From Paramacrobiotus metropolitanus (lineage: Eukaryota > Tardigrada > Eutardigrada > Parachela > Macrobiotidae), in NCBI RefSeq assembly GCF_019649055.1, contig NW_026570235.1, positions 620,001 to 684,000 on the forward strand: a stretch of 64,000 nt of DNA. Reading direction: 5' to 3'. Of this stretch, positions 40,134 through 52,662 are shown piece by piece. The stretch's first letter is position 1; every line of letters begins with the position of its first letter. The notes under the pieces are model-generated. The model was not told the origin of the DNA and did no database searches. It worked only from the letters and a program-made list of their open reading frames with translations. Made by a program: the position numbers and the translations under genes.

Positions 40134-40277
40134 TCTGAAGGGAAAGACAAAAATAACTGGCAGGTACCATTCGGAAGCTTTAAAGTTGAAAGTAATTATT
40201 TAATATTTCATCAGAACTGATTGTAACTTATAACATAATAACTGGTATTAACTACATTTAATTTTTCAGAGATCAAG

Positions 40278-41437
40278 ATGGCAACAAATGTGTCAGCCTC
40301 TCATGGCCGAGCTGGAGATGTGTCCAAGAATACTCCGATGATGGTATCCGCGAAAGCTATCAGAGTAGGGGCTCAACTGCGAAAGATGATCGAAAAAATT
40401 ACGAAGCTGGACGAGTCGAAACAGTTGTTTCAAGGTGAGTTTGTGTTTGCCTTTCTGTTTTCGTTTCACTTATCATAAGTATAAGTATAAGTAGGGAAAC
40501 TGTCTTATATGACTCGCTTGGGGTCCCATTTCTTAGTTTATGGCTTGGTTGTTAACTTGTTATTTACAGTTATCGGCGCTGGAGCTAACTTTAGTTACGC
40601 GCAGTTAGCCAACAAACCCATCGTGAACCGTATTGCTGGTTTGAGTGATGAAGAGACAGCGACATTTGCCGCTTTGGTATATGCGTTCTTTGTGGAAGTA
40701 GCTCGAAGTCGAACCCAAAACAGCAGCAAGACATCGTTTTCCGACGAACTGCGTGAAGCAAAGTAAGTTAAGTCTGTTAGTGTTACTGCAAATTTCTTGT
40801 TGCTGCTTTTGTTTGTGACTAATTAAAATATCACTTTCCGGAGTTGAAATATGCGGAATTAAAATTCTTAGGTTTCCTGCTCCGGTGATTGAATTCATAT
40901 CCGACGCCGTGTTCGATTACTCGCAAAATTCCGCTTCTTTATACACTATTGTACCACAAAATGCAGTAAATCGATTGCACCGATTTACTTGGCGCTTAGA
41001 TGTCATAATAACATCTCAGTAAGTTAATGGTGCTTTCTTGTTTTCTCAAATTGAAATGCACTGCATGCATGGCCCTGTTCGTTGCAGTTTGGGAAAGAAA
41101 ATTTTGGAGCCAATCTTTCTGGTGAGATGCTTGACCACTACCGGAAAGGATGTCATTTTTGAAGTAAGTTGCATAAGGAATGTTAGAAATTATATGAAAG
41201 GACGGACATAAGTCGTTTATTGTGCTTTATCGCACGTACCATTTTTTCAAAACTTTGAATTGCTTTTTTTCTAATGTATTTCTTCTGATAGTAATTTTTT
41301 TCTGTTAGGAACTCTGTCGTTGCCTGAACTAGCAGGTGACAAGTGTTTCGAAATTTATGACAATTTATGGGATGTATCAAACGTTAACGCAGTTCCTAAC
41401 TTCCAACAAAGTACAAACGGGCGGTTTTCACTTTTAG
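40278..41437 (+). CDS. COMMD5: COMM domain-containing protein, probably COMMD5
   Basis: Five exons: 40278-40434, 40570-40762, 40872-41018, 41088-41163 and 41333-41437, giving 225 residues (human COMMD5 is 224). COMMD proteins join the CCC/Commander complex used in endosomal cargo recycling and NF-kB control. Seen: a helical N-terminal half with VGAQLRKMIEKITKLDESK and DEETATFAALVYAFFVEVA, then a C-terminal COMM domain with FTWRLDVIIT (the W-R-x-D-V core), KKILEPIFLVRCLTTTGKD and a closing helix SKFMTIYGMYQTLTQFLT. The last acceptor at 41332 was chosen because it alone keeps the frame and gives that helix; a nearer AG at about 41308 leads to a stop. The subfamily call rests on length and overall shape, so another COMMD is possible. 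It converges with GDPGP1, 314 bp away. Confidence 0.75.
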
Positions 41438-41751
41438 ATTCCTGTCGCTCACTTCCACAGACTTCGCGTTACGATATCTACAATTCTGAACCAGATGAAC
41501 GGGTTAATGTCCCGAAAAGTGCTGAATTCGTAAATAACTTGCTGTCAAACTAACGATACTTGGTTCGTCAGCATTTATCGTCTGTGATTTTTTTGTGATT
41601 ATTGTGAATTGTCATTTATAAATTTAATCGAAGGCGACAGTCTTCCTTCCTTCTGTAAAGAAATATACGTTTGCATAGAAAGTTACAAAATTAAAACGTA
41701 TAAAAAGAAAGATCTGAGGCTTGACTACAAAAGGAATTGTCAAAACTGCAC

Positions 41752-43360
41752 TTATACTAAACAAAACATAGTTTCAGCAAGCGGTTTCGCTCTAAGAAAC
41801 GTTTCTCGAGAAACTTCCATTAAAACTTTAGATGCTTCCTCTTCCGTTAAAGTCGCGAACTCCTTCTCGGATTTCACAGGCAAATGACCAGATAGCTCGC
41901 ACAGAGCAGCATTGAAAGCAGCTGAATCTTTCGCGCCGTAACAGAATTCTCTGGTCCAAATGTAAAAACGAATAACCAGCTGCTTCCTCGATACACTGGC
42001 GTCCAACGGCATTCCACGCGTAATAAAAATATTATGTGGAATCTCTTGTTGATGCAGTTCGCAGATGAATTTATACATATCGGATATGAACACGTCTAAT
42101 TCCTCCAACAGAGATTCACTTTTTCGTACAATCGGAGGAAACTGAAAAACAAATCCCGATGCCGGATACTGGCGGACAACGAAACACGGACCGGCAAGAT
42201 GTTCCACCGGCAGACTTTCAGTGGGGAGATTATACTTCAAGTAATACGCATGACAATGTAAATGATTGACCGAAGCCTATAAAAGACAAAAACACGATAA
42301 ATATCACAGCTAAATAATCAGTTTAAAATCACGTTTACCATGGCACCCAGCGAGTTGAATCCCACGCGGAGCCTCCATGTACCGCTAAGGAGCAAAGTGT
42401 GCATAGCCAGACGAAGGGCATCAACGGTGACCACTTGAGGACGACATGCGTGTAATTTCGGCACCAACAGAATGTTACAATATTCCAATGGACTTACATT
42501 GGCTATAATAAAGTCCTTCGCCTCTTCGGTGGTCCGGTCTCCGGCCGTTTCATCCTGATTCTTGGAAACACCATTTCCGTTCAACGAAAAGAAGATTTCG
42601 TCCTTTTTTATTTTCGTGAAGTTGAATCGACTGGGATCGAAAGGGTCTTTCATGCTATAAAACGGCTGCGGAGCCCGTCTTTCTAGCGCACGCTGCGGAT
42701 TCAGTTGGGCAACGAATCCGAGTTTCCCTGGGAGAACTTTCGTTTCCAGTGTATTGAGTTTGTAACGGAAAACATTGTTGTCTGTAGCAATTTTCCATGA
42801 GGACTGCAACAGTAGGTCGAACTGAGAAGGAGGAGGTTCCGTGTTGAACACATAATCACTATATGAGATCATCCACACAAAATCTTTGGCACTGTACACG
42901 AACTCCCGTATATCATTCTCGGACATAACGATGTGCTGCTTAACAACAGGGGGAAGCTGCGGTCGATCATTTACAGGACCATTACCGTTTAACAGTTTGG
43001 ATAAAACGTCCTCGCTGCTCTATAAACGAAAAATACTGCAATACTGAAACCTTACGAAGACTTAAAACAATCAACCAGACTTAAATCTTAAGGGTTCATG
43101 TTGCTGTAATTTCGTAAACACTTCGTAAACTGTCTAATGCATAATGGGCTGTACAGCGTCTACAATGTACTGGTGTTGGTAACCAACCTACCGCTATCCA
43201 TTTACGGAAACTGTGAACTTTAACTTACTTTGCGGAAACGCGTGAACGAGGAATTTTCCACCGCATTTTCGTCCGAGATATCGGGAAGGGAATACCGTCT
43301 ACAATTAATATCCAATTTAAAGTTCCAGCACTTGGCGTAATGATCACGAGCGGAAAGCAT
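41752..43360 (-). CDS. GDPGP1: GDP-D-glucose phosphorylase
   Basis: Three exons, 5' to 3': 43229-43360, 42339-43019 and 41752-42276, all phase 0, giving 445 residues. The cytosolic enzyme splits GDP-D-glucose with phosphate to glucose-1-phosphate and GDP, and is thought to clear mis-made GDP-glucose. It belongs to the HIT-like superfamily. Seen: LGFVAQLNPQRALERRAPQ, DPSRFNFTKIKKDEIFF, NVSPLEYCNILLVPKLHACR, the RVGFNSLGAM/ASVNHLHCHAYYL junction carrying the catalytic His triad, then IPHNIFITRGMPLD, and FNAALCELSGHLPVKSEKEF. It is about 60 residues longer than the human enzyme, mostly at the N-terminus. The ATG at 43360 opens a clean exon in frame with the rest. It is divergent from VMA21. Confidence 0.93.
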
Positions 43361-44696
43361 GTTATGTTATCATTTTTGCAGTCACCGATAAAACTGACTA
43401 CAACGACGGTTATTAAAGTTCTTATTACTAATGTAAACCAAATCCGTAACGGTAACAGGTGAAACAGCTTGCTACAATCGTGTATGAGTTTGAAGTTTGA
43501 ACCGACATTTATTATTATTTATGAAGCAAACTAAAGTCAGCATAATTTTCACGATTCGATATCGGACTCCACAAAAGACTGAGCAGCGATTGTACAATAC
43601 GCCTGTACGCGTACGACCTGCACAGTGAGCAGATCACTTCCGCTCCCTTGCGAAGTCCGGCATAGCATATACAACATAATAATTACACAATACCCTTTAA
43701 ATACAAGAATTTTATATTTATTAGAATTTTCAAACCAATTAATATCTGCATAAAATTTACGGTTATAAGAACTAGTATGAATTAAGCCACTTTGGAGGTT
43801 GCTTTCTTAAGTTTTTCGTTTAGCTTTATAAATCTTTGGATTAGATTGGGAAAACTGGAAATACTTACTTAAAAGGAACGCAGGTAAAGAATTTTCTGTA
43901 ACATATGCCAATCCCCCAAGTGAGGATCACACGGAACTAAAATACGGCTTCGTATGTCAGAGTAAAATCCTGTTCCAGCATGAAGGACCGGGTGGAAAAA
44001 TATATTGTGGTAGTTGTGCGCCTGCTCTGCAGTCTGCGCGCGCCCGTATTCCGCAAAAAGGATTTCAGGAGAGCGGTCCCCATGTTTTTCGTTATCTTAG
44101 TTTAATTTAAAATCATATTTATCAGCAGTTAATGATAAATCATTTATCATAAATGCTATACTATTGAACTACTGGTACTGTTCATTGTGTTGTTCGCAGT
44201 TCGCTTAATTTTTTAACATACTTTTAATTTGCCTGGGGATTTGTTAACTGAGGCAAGATAATTTCGGGTGTTCTTACTGCTTGATACTCTACATAGTTGG
44301 TGATTAGAGCTGGTTGGCTGATTGTAATATTCGCAGAGGTAAGACTCTTGCCGAGGAAGGGCAGAGGGGCAAAGCGGCTAGATGACTAGATCCATAAAAT
44401 AAGAAGATGATTCTGCGACTAAATGATTATTAAAGCGATAGATGCAAATACTGGCGGTATGAACATGAGCGTACTGAAGGTGAAAAGGTTTTTAGGTTTG
44501 TTATTATTATATTATATCAAGTTTTTTCTAACCATAAGTACCTTATAAGTACCTTACGGCCTTCCCATACTTTTATAATAACTATAAATTAACATGAATT
44601 ATAAATAATTATGTGTTAGAGATCTGTAATGCTCGTACAAGGTTTTTGCGTGATATTGATACTCTCGTACAGGTTTGATTTTGTCACAACAGAATA
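43361..44696. other. Shared upstream region of GDPGP1 and VMA21
   Basis: About 1.3 kb between two divergently transcribed genes, so it should contain both promoters. It is AT-rich with no coding exon recognised. No CACGTG box was found here, unlike the other two V-ATPase loci. Confidence 0.4.
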
Positions 44697-45588
44697 ATGT
44701 CTACTTCACACACACCGCGACCGGTATTGAAAAGCAGACCGGAAGAAAATGATGATAAGCCAAGAAGCGAAAGCCCAGACAAAGCAAGGAGCGAAAGCCC
44801 GAGCAAAGCAAAAACGGGCAGTCCTGTTAAAGAACGCAAGCCGCGAAGCGGAAGTCCCGTTAAACAACCCAAGGAACTGTAGGTTTTTCTTTGAAACAGT
44901 ACAGCTTTGACAAGTAGTAATTTCTCTGAGTACAAGTTTATGAGATTTGCGTACAAATTATTTATCGTGTGTTTGTGAATTGGATTATGTACCACTATTT
45001 CGTGTGTGCGCAGTTTCGAAGTTAAATTAACAATACTACTAATTATTATTTTAGTGTAAGTAAGTACTTACCTTTACAATAGACGCCGGTTGCACAATCG
45101 CTTTCGCGTTTTATTATTCTTGCTGCATACGTTCATCTTCTTAACTATTTCAGGAGCAGTGTTAGTGACGACGAAGTGAGCAGTATATTCAAAAATCTGA
45201 CAACATACACCCTGCTTATCGTGTTTCTCCCTATTGCGTCATATTTCGGGGCCAAAAAAGTTATATTTGAGCGTGAGTGACGCATGAAATACTATCACTG
45301 CACTAAAACCAAAATGGAATCACTGTTTAGCAAATGCCTGATTTATCGTTAAATGTAGCAAAATGTGCTATCTCATTAAAATGTTTCATGTTAAAGCTCT
45401 TACCAGTACACGTTAGAAAATATTACCAAAACAGTTTCTGTCCTCTAGAGTATCTCGGAATTGCTTCCGGACAAAGTGCCATTTACTGGGCTGTTCTTGC
45501 CGTTGCGTCCATCCATGTTGTACTGGGCATCATGGTTTACCGGGCATACCGGGAAGGCATTAAACCTCGCAATATCAAGCAAGACTAG
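44697..45588 (+). CDS. VMA21: VMA21, V-ATPase assembly factor of the ER
   Basis: Three exons: 44697-44878, 45154-45272 and 45449-45588, joining in phases 2 and 1 to give 146 residues. VMA21 is a two-helix ER membrane protein that chaperones V0 c-ring assembly. Seen: helix 1 TYTLLIVFLPIASYFGAKK, the loop VIFEQYLGIASGQSA, helix 2 IYWAVLAVASIHVVLGIMVY, and a C-terminus ending KQD exactly as in human VMA21, an ER-retrieval-type tail. The N-terminus is unusual: about 60 residues of charged, Ser/Pro-rich repeats (RSESPDKA, RSESPSKA, KTGSPVKE, RSGSPVKQ) where animal homologs have a short tail. The first donor (ACT/gtaggt) is inside the open frame that would otherwise stop four bases later. ATP6V1D and ATP6V0C lie in the same window. 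Confidence 0.9.
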
Positions 45589-46318
45589 TGGTTCGGAACA
45601 ATGCAACTGTTTCGCTACCACAGTCTTATTATTTAAAGGAATTCCTTTTGATGTGTTATTTAATACGGATCGGGAAAAATTAACTATTGACACATGCTAT
45701 GGTGATTTTTTTATGTATTTTCCATTTTTATCTGGGTGCAGCTGTTGTCGGATAACGCGTTTGAGTATTTGTAGGAAATTGGAACTAGGAATGTTTGCAG
45801 TTAAAAATTTTTAGTACCTTGCCCCTGCTTATGTGTTTAAATAATTTAGCCGCTGCTCGTGTGTTTAAATAACCAAACACGAGTACAGTCGATACCGATG
45901 GCAAAATATATGAAGAAAAAATTCTAACCGCTAGAGGCATCTCGCTCCAGTAAATGTGACTAACAGTAAATTTGACTACAAGATACGAGTATAATAAGTA
46001 ATCATTTTACAGTAAGATATTCTAAATTCTAGAGCCATTAAGTACGCGTGCAGAAGTTGGAAAAATTAGGCGTCAAACTCTGATACCACAAAGTGCAAAA
46101 CTAACACTGCAAAAAAGGTATAAAAATCACCTGAACATCTTGGTTGATTACATAGTCGCAAGACAACTTCAGTAAATAAAACGAACAGATCTCTTAGAAA
46201 AATTCGGCAAATGGCCATCACAAACGGGAAAGCGCAAAAAAGCACCGGTCTGACAATATGCAAGATGTAAATATTTATATCTGGACGTTAGTGCAGCTTG
46301 CTATCCGGATCGATCTCA
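45589..46318. other. Gap between convergent VMA21 and AMDHD2
   Basis: About 730 bp holding the two 3' UTRs. A short repeated phrase (TGTTTAAATAA) occurs near 45833 and 45865. No gene seen. Confidence 0.4.
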
Positions 46319-48470
46319 TCACGCGATAATCGGGAATGGAAGAACTGGAGAAGGGAAGGTATCACCTTGCCAAACACACTCTCCGGCAATAAAAGTAGCC
46401 AAAACAGAGAGCTGATTATCCAGAACGACAAAATCAGCATCGCTGCCAAAACTCAGTGTTCCCTTTCGATGCTCGATATGAAGCATTTGAGCAGGGTGAA
46501 GCGTAGCGCTTTCCAATGCTTGTTCAACGGTGCAATCTGCACAAACAAATTCAGTCGGAATGTCTGACACGAAACAACAGTCTGGAGTCTTTTCGGATCA
46601 AGTTATAGCGCGCGTTATCTGTTAAAAGTTTGTAAACACCTAACCTGTAGCTTTCAAAAAGTAGCGTATGCAACGATCCATCGTCGCAATACTACCACAA
46701 AGAGTCTCCGTCCCAGCTATAACTGCACGATTTCCAGAAATATGAAGTTTCGATCCTCCCAATAAATGGAATCCTTCACTAAGCCCCATGGCGGAGATTC
46801 CATCAGTAACCAGTACGACACCTATGCGTGCATGGACTGTGCCATTTATACAAATCAAAACCAACAATGCCTTTCTCGTGCAAACAATAATAAATAATAA
46901 TAACATATCCATATCTATTTTACCTCTCGGATGTGTGCGATATGCGATTTTTAAGGAAGCCGCGTGAGTGTGAATACCATCAGGAATCATGCCGTAAAAT
47001 ACTTGGGGAACCGCCCCGGTTGCCGACTGAGCAATCAATCCAATCATACCGGGATCACGGTGATGAAACTAAAAAACAGAAAACGTAAAGCACACCAATC
47101 ACCGTATTTAACTGAAATGTTATTTACGGGTGGCATAGCATTGAACAAATGGGTCATCGATGATGCGCCGCGATGGACAGCCTCTTCCGCCAATTCGATG
47201 TTCGCTCCTGAATGTCCTAATTCAATACAAATCCCATCTTTTACTTAGCATATTACTTCTTATTAAGAAACCCGAATGTAACAAGCATTCGCTAAACTGC
47301 ACAACAGCTTCGTTACTTAAAGCTGCGTAACTGCAATACTACAGTACAACTCAGTATCCCAATTCACGGATTAAACCTTTTAAAGCGAGGTTATGCATTT
47401 TAACCGAGCACGAGATCGTAATACGCCGCAGGCGGTTCCATTGCTCTCAAGTCTCAATCAAACACCAGCGCCGAACTAATCGCTTGCAACGCACGGAACC
47501 TACCTAGAGAAACAACGATTCCTTTTTGAGCCAGCTGTTCAATCGTTTTCAAGGCGCCATTTAATTCAGGAGCCATGGTAATAATTGAAACGTTACTGAG
47601 ATTCCCATATACAGCTTCGACGTAGCCCATGCCGTCAAGCATTTCGCTCTGGATAAATTCCGATCGATGAGCTCCTTTTTTGCTCACATTTATGAAAGGT
47701 CCTTCTAAATGTAAACCTAAACAAATACACATTTTTTTAAAAAATACTGATGCCAATTTGGTAATAATAAACGGTACACAAAATTCTATCGTAGCAAAAA
47801 ATCAAGCATCGAAACTAAGTACCATAATAACCACTGGTCCACTGTTACCGAAGACAGCTTTTATCGATATCAGAAAGATTTTCCGTACCAAGAATTTCAG
47901 CTCCATGGGGGCCTCCAGGATCTCTTTTAATGTGCGGAAGAATCTACACAGAAATTAATATACTGAAACAATGGCGACAAGATGCACAACGAACAATCGA
48001 AAACTACAAAAAAATAAAACATTATATCAGCACCTGGTGATAGTTGTCAGGCGAAGAGGTGATAACGGTGGGACAGAATGAGGTAACGCCATGCCGAAGA
48101 ATTCCTTTTCTGACTAAATCCAGACCAGCTTTGATATTGTCTGCAGTGCAGCTCGTAAAATCCACTCCAAAAGCACCTGTTGAGTTAACAACGATTTTCG
48201 AAATGTATACAGTGTGAACTGCACAGTTGCATACGGTATGCAGCATACCAAAGTACGTAACCAAACCGTACCGTTTATCTGCGTTTCGATGAAACCAGGA
48301 GAAATTATAAACGGACAATAAACATTAATATCTGCAGAACGTTGTTCATCAAAGAAAAGCGGTTCGGGGTCCAGAATTTTTCCATTTCGGATCCACAGAT
48401 CTTCCTTAATTAAAGATCCATTTCGTAAAATTGTACAATCTCGAAACCTGATCACTTTATCTGGATCCAT
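46319..48470 (-). CDS. AMDHD2: N-acetylglucosamine-6-phosphate deacetylase
   Basis: Eight exons, 5' to 3': 48272-48470, 48034-48176, 47889-47943, 47504-47716, 47128-47216, 46924-47068, 46645-46821, 46319-46536; phases close to 412 residues (human 409). The enzyme deacetylates GlcNAc-6-phosphate to glucosamine-6-phosphate in amino-sugar recycling, a metal-dependent amidohydrolase. Seen: [54 protein letters not shown], the metal-site [29 protein letters not shown] followed by [28 protein letters not shown], catalytic aspartate in [25 protein letters not shown] and a terminal beta-sandwich [18 protein letters not shown]. The ATG at 48470 is the first in-frame ATG before the conserved N-terminus. 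The intron-7 donor (ACAG/gttagg) is non-optimal but keeps phase. Confidence 0.95.
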
Positions 48471-49310
48471 GGAGTCATACGTCGATATTTTCAATACTGC
48501 AATTGCGTCAAAATTCAAATTGAGGACCCTCTTACAATCTTACAAATCAATTTCAAAAAATTATCGAATAAACATATGCAGGTTTCCGTTAATCAAACTA
48601 AAAGCCATTTTGGAATTTTTGGCATTTTCCTTGTATAAAAATAAAACTGATGGTAGAATCGTGTACGGTGTAGTAAAGTTCTCTCGCTATTAAATTACAA
48701 AACTGTATTGCTTTGCTTCGTGCTGAGAACGGTGATTCGAATCGAAGCCGAAGACGCGCTGTGACGTAGGAGAGGCGCTTCGTTTAATAATTAATTTATT
48801 GAGCTTCCCGGTACTTTACCAGAAATTCTGATTTGTAATGTACATAACATTGTTTTTTGTTACTGTACTACTGGAGCATGAAGCTTTTCAAAGGACAGAA
48901 AGGAATGTATCAAGTGGAATACAAAATGCTGGATATTTATTAAGCACTTATATTAATGCATTCTTCGGAAACTTGCAAAAGGAATAACTGTCTTATTATA
49001 AATTCAACACTATTCCGGAAAGTTCTCATATCATCATATTATATAATATTAATCACTTTGTCAACTTTCAGTTAAGTACTACATCTTATTAAAGACTGGG
49101 AGGTGAGTATTATCATCGTCTACTATTAAGCGACAAACATATTTACTTAGTCTGTACAAAAAGATCGGTCTATTTCACATTCGCAGAGACAAGGCACTGT
49201 TCGCACTTTTGTGGCACATTATTCAGTATTCGCCGTAGGAAACAGACTAGATCACACGCCACAGCAATGAGAGCTAGAAAGTTTTAAAAATGTATAAGTT
49301 GAGGATGCGT
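48471..49310. other. Gap between LONRF 3' end and AMDHD2 5' end
   Basis: About 840 bp, AT-rich, holding the AMDHD2 promoter and the LONRF 3' UTR. No gene or repeat recognised. Confidence 0.4.
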
Positions 49311-52300
49311 TTAATCGCGATTAATCAAGTGGTGGACCATCTGCAACCGAGCCTTAACGCTGGTTTCCTTTAGCAGATTCAAGTTCCAAGAAGGCAGCGC
49401 CGATTTACTCTCCGTAAATGCAGCATACCACCATATCCAAGGTGGACCTGCTCAAACTCCATTGTAAATTTCACAAAATAAAAGTCATCACAAAAGTCAA
49501 CGGCAAAAAAGTTCGCATAATACCATTTTCCGTGTGCACGCTAAGGTCACCTTTCGCGGGAAACGGACCAATATTGTCGGTCAAATGAGCCAACGTTGCA
49601 GAATCAAGATCAGCCAGTTCTTTCTCAATTAAACCATAATATTCATCCTCCAGTGCACGCACTTCTGTAAGACATATTTCAGGTTATCTAGGCCGGTGTT
49701 AATCACACAGTATAACTCTGGGTATACATGTAATTCGTTATCAGTATAGCAAAAAGACAAAATACACGGCAGTTTGCCGTACGAGATAAACAAAGCTCAG
49801 AAGTGCGGGGCACTAACCTAGTATTTCATCTTCCAGAAGAACCCTGTCAGCAATGTACTTCACACGAGCGGTGTGATAGCCTGGCAAATAGATTTAGCTT
49901 GTTGCAAGTATTAATTTTTTGCCAGTGACTTCGCTCTAACCTTCTCGCATACTGCGACTGAGCACCCGGAATCGCCTTTCCCCCTTACAATGCACAAAGC
50001 ATCTACCATCTTCCTCGTACTCAATATGTTCGATCCGAAGAATTGTTCCATAATCGGCGAACACGTCAGTCGTATTGTCTTCGCTGGGTGGAGCACAAGC
50101 CATTCCAAAGCGGTTCGATCCAGACTCCAATGCTTGCCGCACCATTAACCGATAACGAGGTTCAAACACGTGCCTAAACCAACGAGCAGAATACGGAAAT
50201 TAATAGCCACTCCAAGGTCCCAAACGTGGTTACTCACAGAAACAGCGGAATATCCGGCCATGCAACAGTTAGAACGAATACGGGAATTTCCGCCTCGTCT
50301 TCACTCAATCTACAAAAATGATCATTTGCGCCATCCAAACCAAATTGATTCGCAATTCCGCATGTACAAACTAACACATACCGTGCCAATTCTTGCATTT
50401 CTGTATTAAACATGTGAACTCTTTCTTCGAAGACTTTCGGAAGCAAACTTTCGCAAACTTTTTGCAAAACTTCAGTCGTTGCAAAACGTTTCTCAGCCAG
50501 ATACTGAAAACAATGCAGCTAAGGGTTGATTCGAAATTCACTATTTACTCGACAATTACATCCGAAAGGTCACTCCTACACTGAGGACAGGATGGCTTGA
50601 AATCCAGTACGCGATGCAGACATTGCTTACAAAATGAGTGCCCACAACGTGGAGTAACTGGTTTATAGAGCAACCTGAGGAAAACGCGAATCGAAATTCT
50701 GTTCATTCGTGTAGGGAAATGTAAGCAGAATTACCTATAGCATAAAGTACAAGTAAGAATTTCCTCTACAATATCAAGACCGACGTCGACTGCGTGTTCT
50801 TTGGAAGCAGATTTCGGGCAGCGGTTCATCAAAGAAGTCAGAACGGCAACAGCTTCCTCAAAGCGCTCTACCATTTTTGAACACCAGTCGGCAATTCCTT
50901 CCGTATCAGTCGTGACTTCCATTGTGTCCTCCTTGAATGGAAGTTAAAACAAAAAAATAAACAAAAAAGCGAAAATCTTGATATCGTCAGATCTTAACTA
51001 ATTTGAATATTATAATCATGTACACACTGCCTACACGTAGAAAGTTACTTGAATTTAACAATATACGACTATGGCGAATGCACAGTTAGGAATCGATCGG
51101 TCCTTGAAGACAAAAATGGCATGAACATTTTTTAACTTCTGGGAAGGTAAGGTTGATGTGCTGATTGTTCTTGCAATGATCTGATAGAAATGCAAATCAC
51201 CAGATACAAATCATTCTCGATCAGCCATTCCGAAAGCTAAGACAAGTTACTGTTGTTCTGGTTCCATATCATAAAACGACCCGACTTTCGAGAACAGACA
51301 CGACACTGCATTTCCAGGTTGCATCTCAATGCTAAATCTCTTCTTTCATATTCATACCTACAGAGCAGGAGGTAGCTTTTCGAAAATAATAACTCGAGAA
51401 AAGCGATGTCCAGTTATTATTATTATTATCTTCCTGGAGCAATGGCTTCCTTCCTTTTCCTCTTCCAAAAGTAAAAGCGAAGGAAGCAAAAGCTTCCTCT
51501 TCCTTATGGTAAAATATGCTAAATCTGCTAAATCCACCACCAGTCGCGTCGTTAATCGATTACATTTACCTGGGTATCAGATTCCAAGGTAAGATATTTC
51601 CACAATATTTTTGGCAGAAGCTCCCTGATTTGAGGATTTTCTCTGTCCAAAACTGCCATCTGAAAACCTGTCGCCGAGCAAGACGCAAACTGTGCATCAG
51701 CGAACAGCGCCAAGGCTTTCCTGTAGTACGGCTTTGACCACGACGGTCTCAACTCTATAGCAGCATCGGCATCGCTAACAGCCTCCTCGTTGTTACCCAG
51801 CACAAAGTAAAGTTGAGAGCGATTACTCAGAACGGACGCCTCTGGACCTCCTACAAAAACCAAACAGAAACATCTAATCTTGCATTATTTGCTTACTTCA
51901 ACTGTTCATTGGTAACAGCCGGCATTCGCAAAGTTATTCAAAATTTATTATTACCGTATCGTGTTATTATTACTTACTTATCACCCGATGATTACGTTGT
52001 GCGACTATATGTGCATACTCCGCACTGAAAACCACGTGTTATAATCATAGAAAATTTTTTTACTCAAATGGATACTCCGTCATACCAACTCGAACAGCTT
52101 CGTTGTATTTCGATAACGATCCGTAATGATCATTTGCAGCAAAACATTCGTTTCCCTCCCGCTTCAGTTGGTAGGCCCTTGCAACATCTGGGAAATAAAT
52201 TTCCACCAGGCGACCGACCGCGAACGACGCATTAGCTTTCTCGCTAAATGATGCTGAAAATCTGCTTTGACAAGTGGGGCATCTGGAGGAACCCGACTGA

Positions 52301-52662
52301 GCAAGCGCTGTAATGCACACTTTGCAGAAAGTATGTCCTGTCTCCTCGCAAGGAAGAGTAACAGGCACTTCCAAAATTCTCTTACAAATACCACAACTCA
52401 GCAAGCCATAGACAAGATGATCAGTTTCACTTTCACTTGCGGTTTCGGCGCTGCCGCTAATTGTCGGAATATCCACGGATATGTTATCAATAAATCGGCG
52501 GACGAAAGAGGAGAAATTCTTGTATGGAATACAACCATCAAGTGCTCCTTTTGCATCCAAATATTTTAACAATGCGCTTCTCAGATCTTTCTGCTTTATC
52601 AGCGTGTCCACTTCTTGCAACTTGTCCATTTGAGCCTTTATGAGCTTTTCTGGAAGGTCCAT
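49311..52662 (-). CDS. LONRF: LON peptidase N-terminal domain and RING finger protein
   Basis: Ten exons, 5' to 3': 52086-52662, 51570-51850, 50735-50931, 50560-50674, 50382-50503, 50238-50309, 49941-50173, 49818-49880, 49524-49664, 49311-49447; phases close to 645 residues. LONRF proteins are RING-type E3 ubiquitin ligases. Order seen: RING-1 at about 90-131 (CGIC ... ETGHTFCKVC ... CPTC), TPR-like repeats about 155-285 (LSNRSQLYFVLGNNEEAVSD, WSKPYYRKALAL), RING-2 about 347-386 (CTLC ... CGHSFCKQCL ... CPQC), then the LON substrate-binding domain (LHVFEPRYRLMVRQALESG, GERRFRVLSRSMREG, ADRVLLEDEIL). The C-terminus PPWIWWYAAF through TSVKARLQMV is family-typical. It is about 110 residues shorter than human LONRF1-3. 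Which vertebrate paralog is closest cannot be told. Confidence 0.92.

Larger units (their letters stand above)
35654..40277. other. Repeat-rich gap between ARHGEF10 and COMMD5
   Basis: About 4.6 kb containing the ARHGEF10 and COMMD5 upstream regions, which face away from each other, and two large inverted repeats described separately. The remaining sequence is AT-rich with short incidental frames only. A splice acceptor at 40269 just before the COMMD5 start suggests a 5'-UTR intron in this gap. Confidence 0.45.

Noticed and set aside
41296-41332. Alternative upstream acceptor for the last COMMD5 exon
   Set aside because: Using the AG at about 41308 gives a stop after a few codons. The AG at 41331-41332 gives a full C-terminal COMM helix and the expected length.
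51362-51503. Apparent extra LONRF cassette exon between the TPR and second RING exons
   Set aside because: Careful recounting shows it is 142 bp and hits a stop in the needed phase. The flanking exons join correctly in phase 0 without it.
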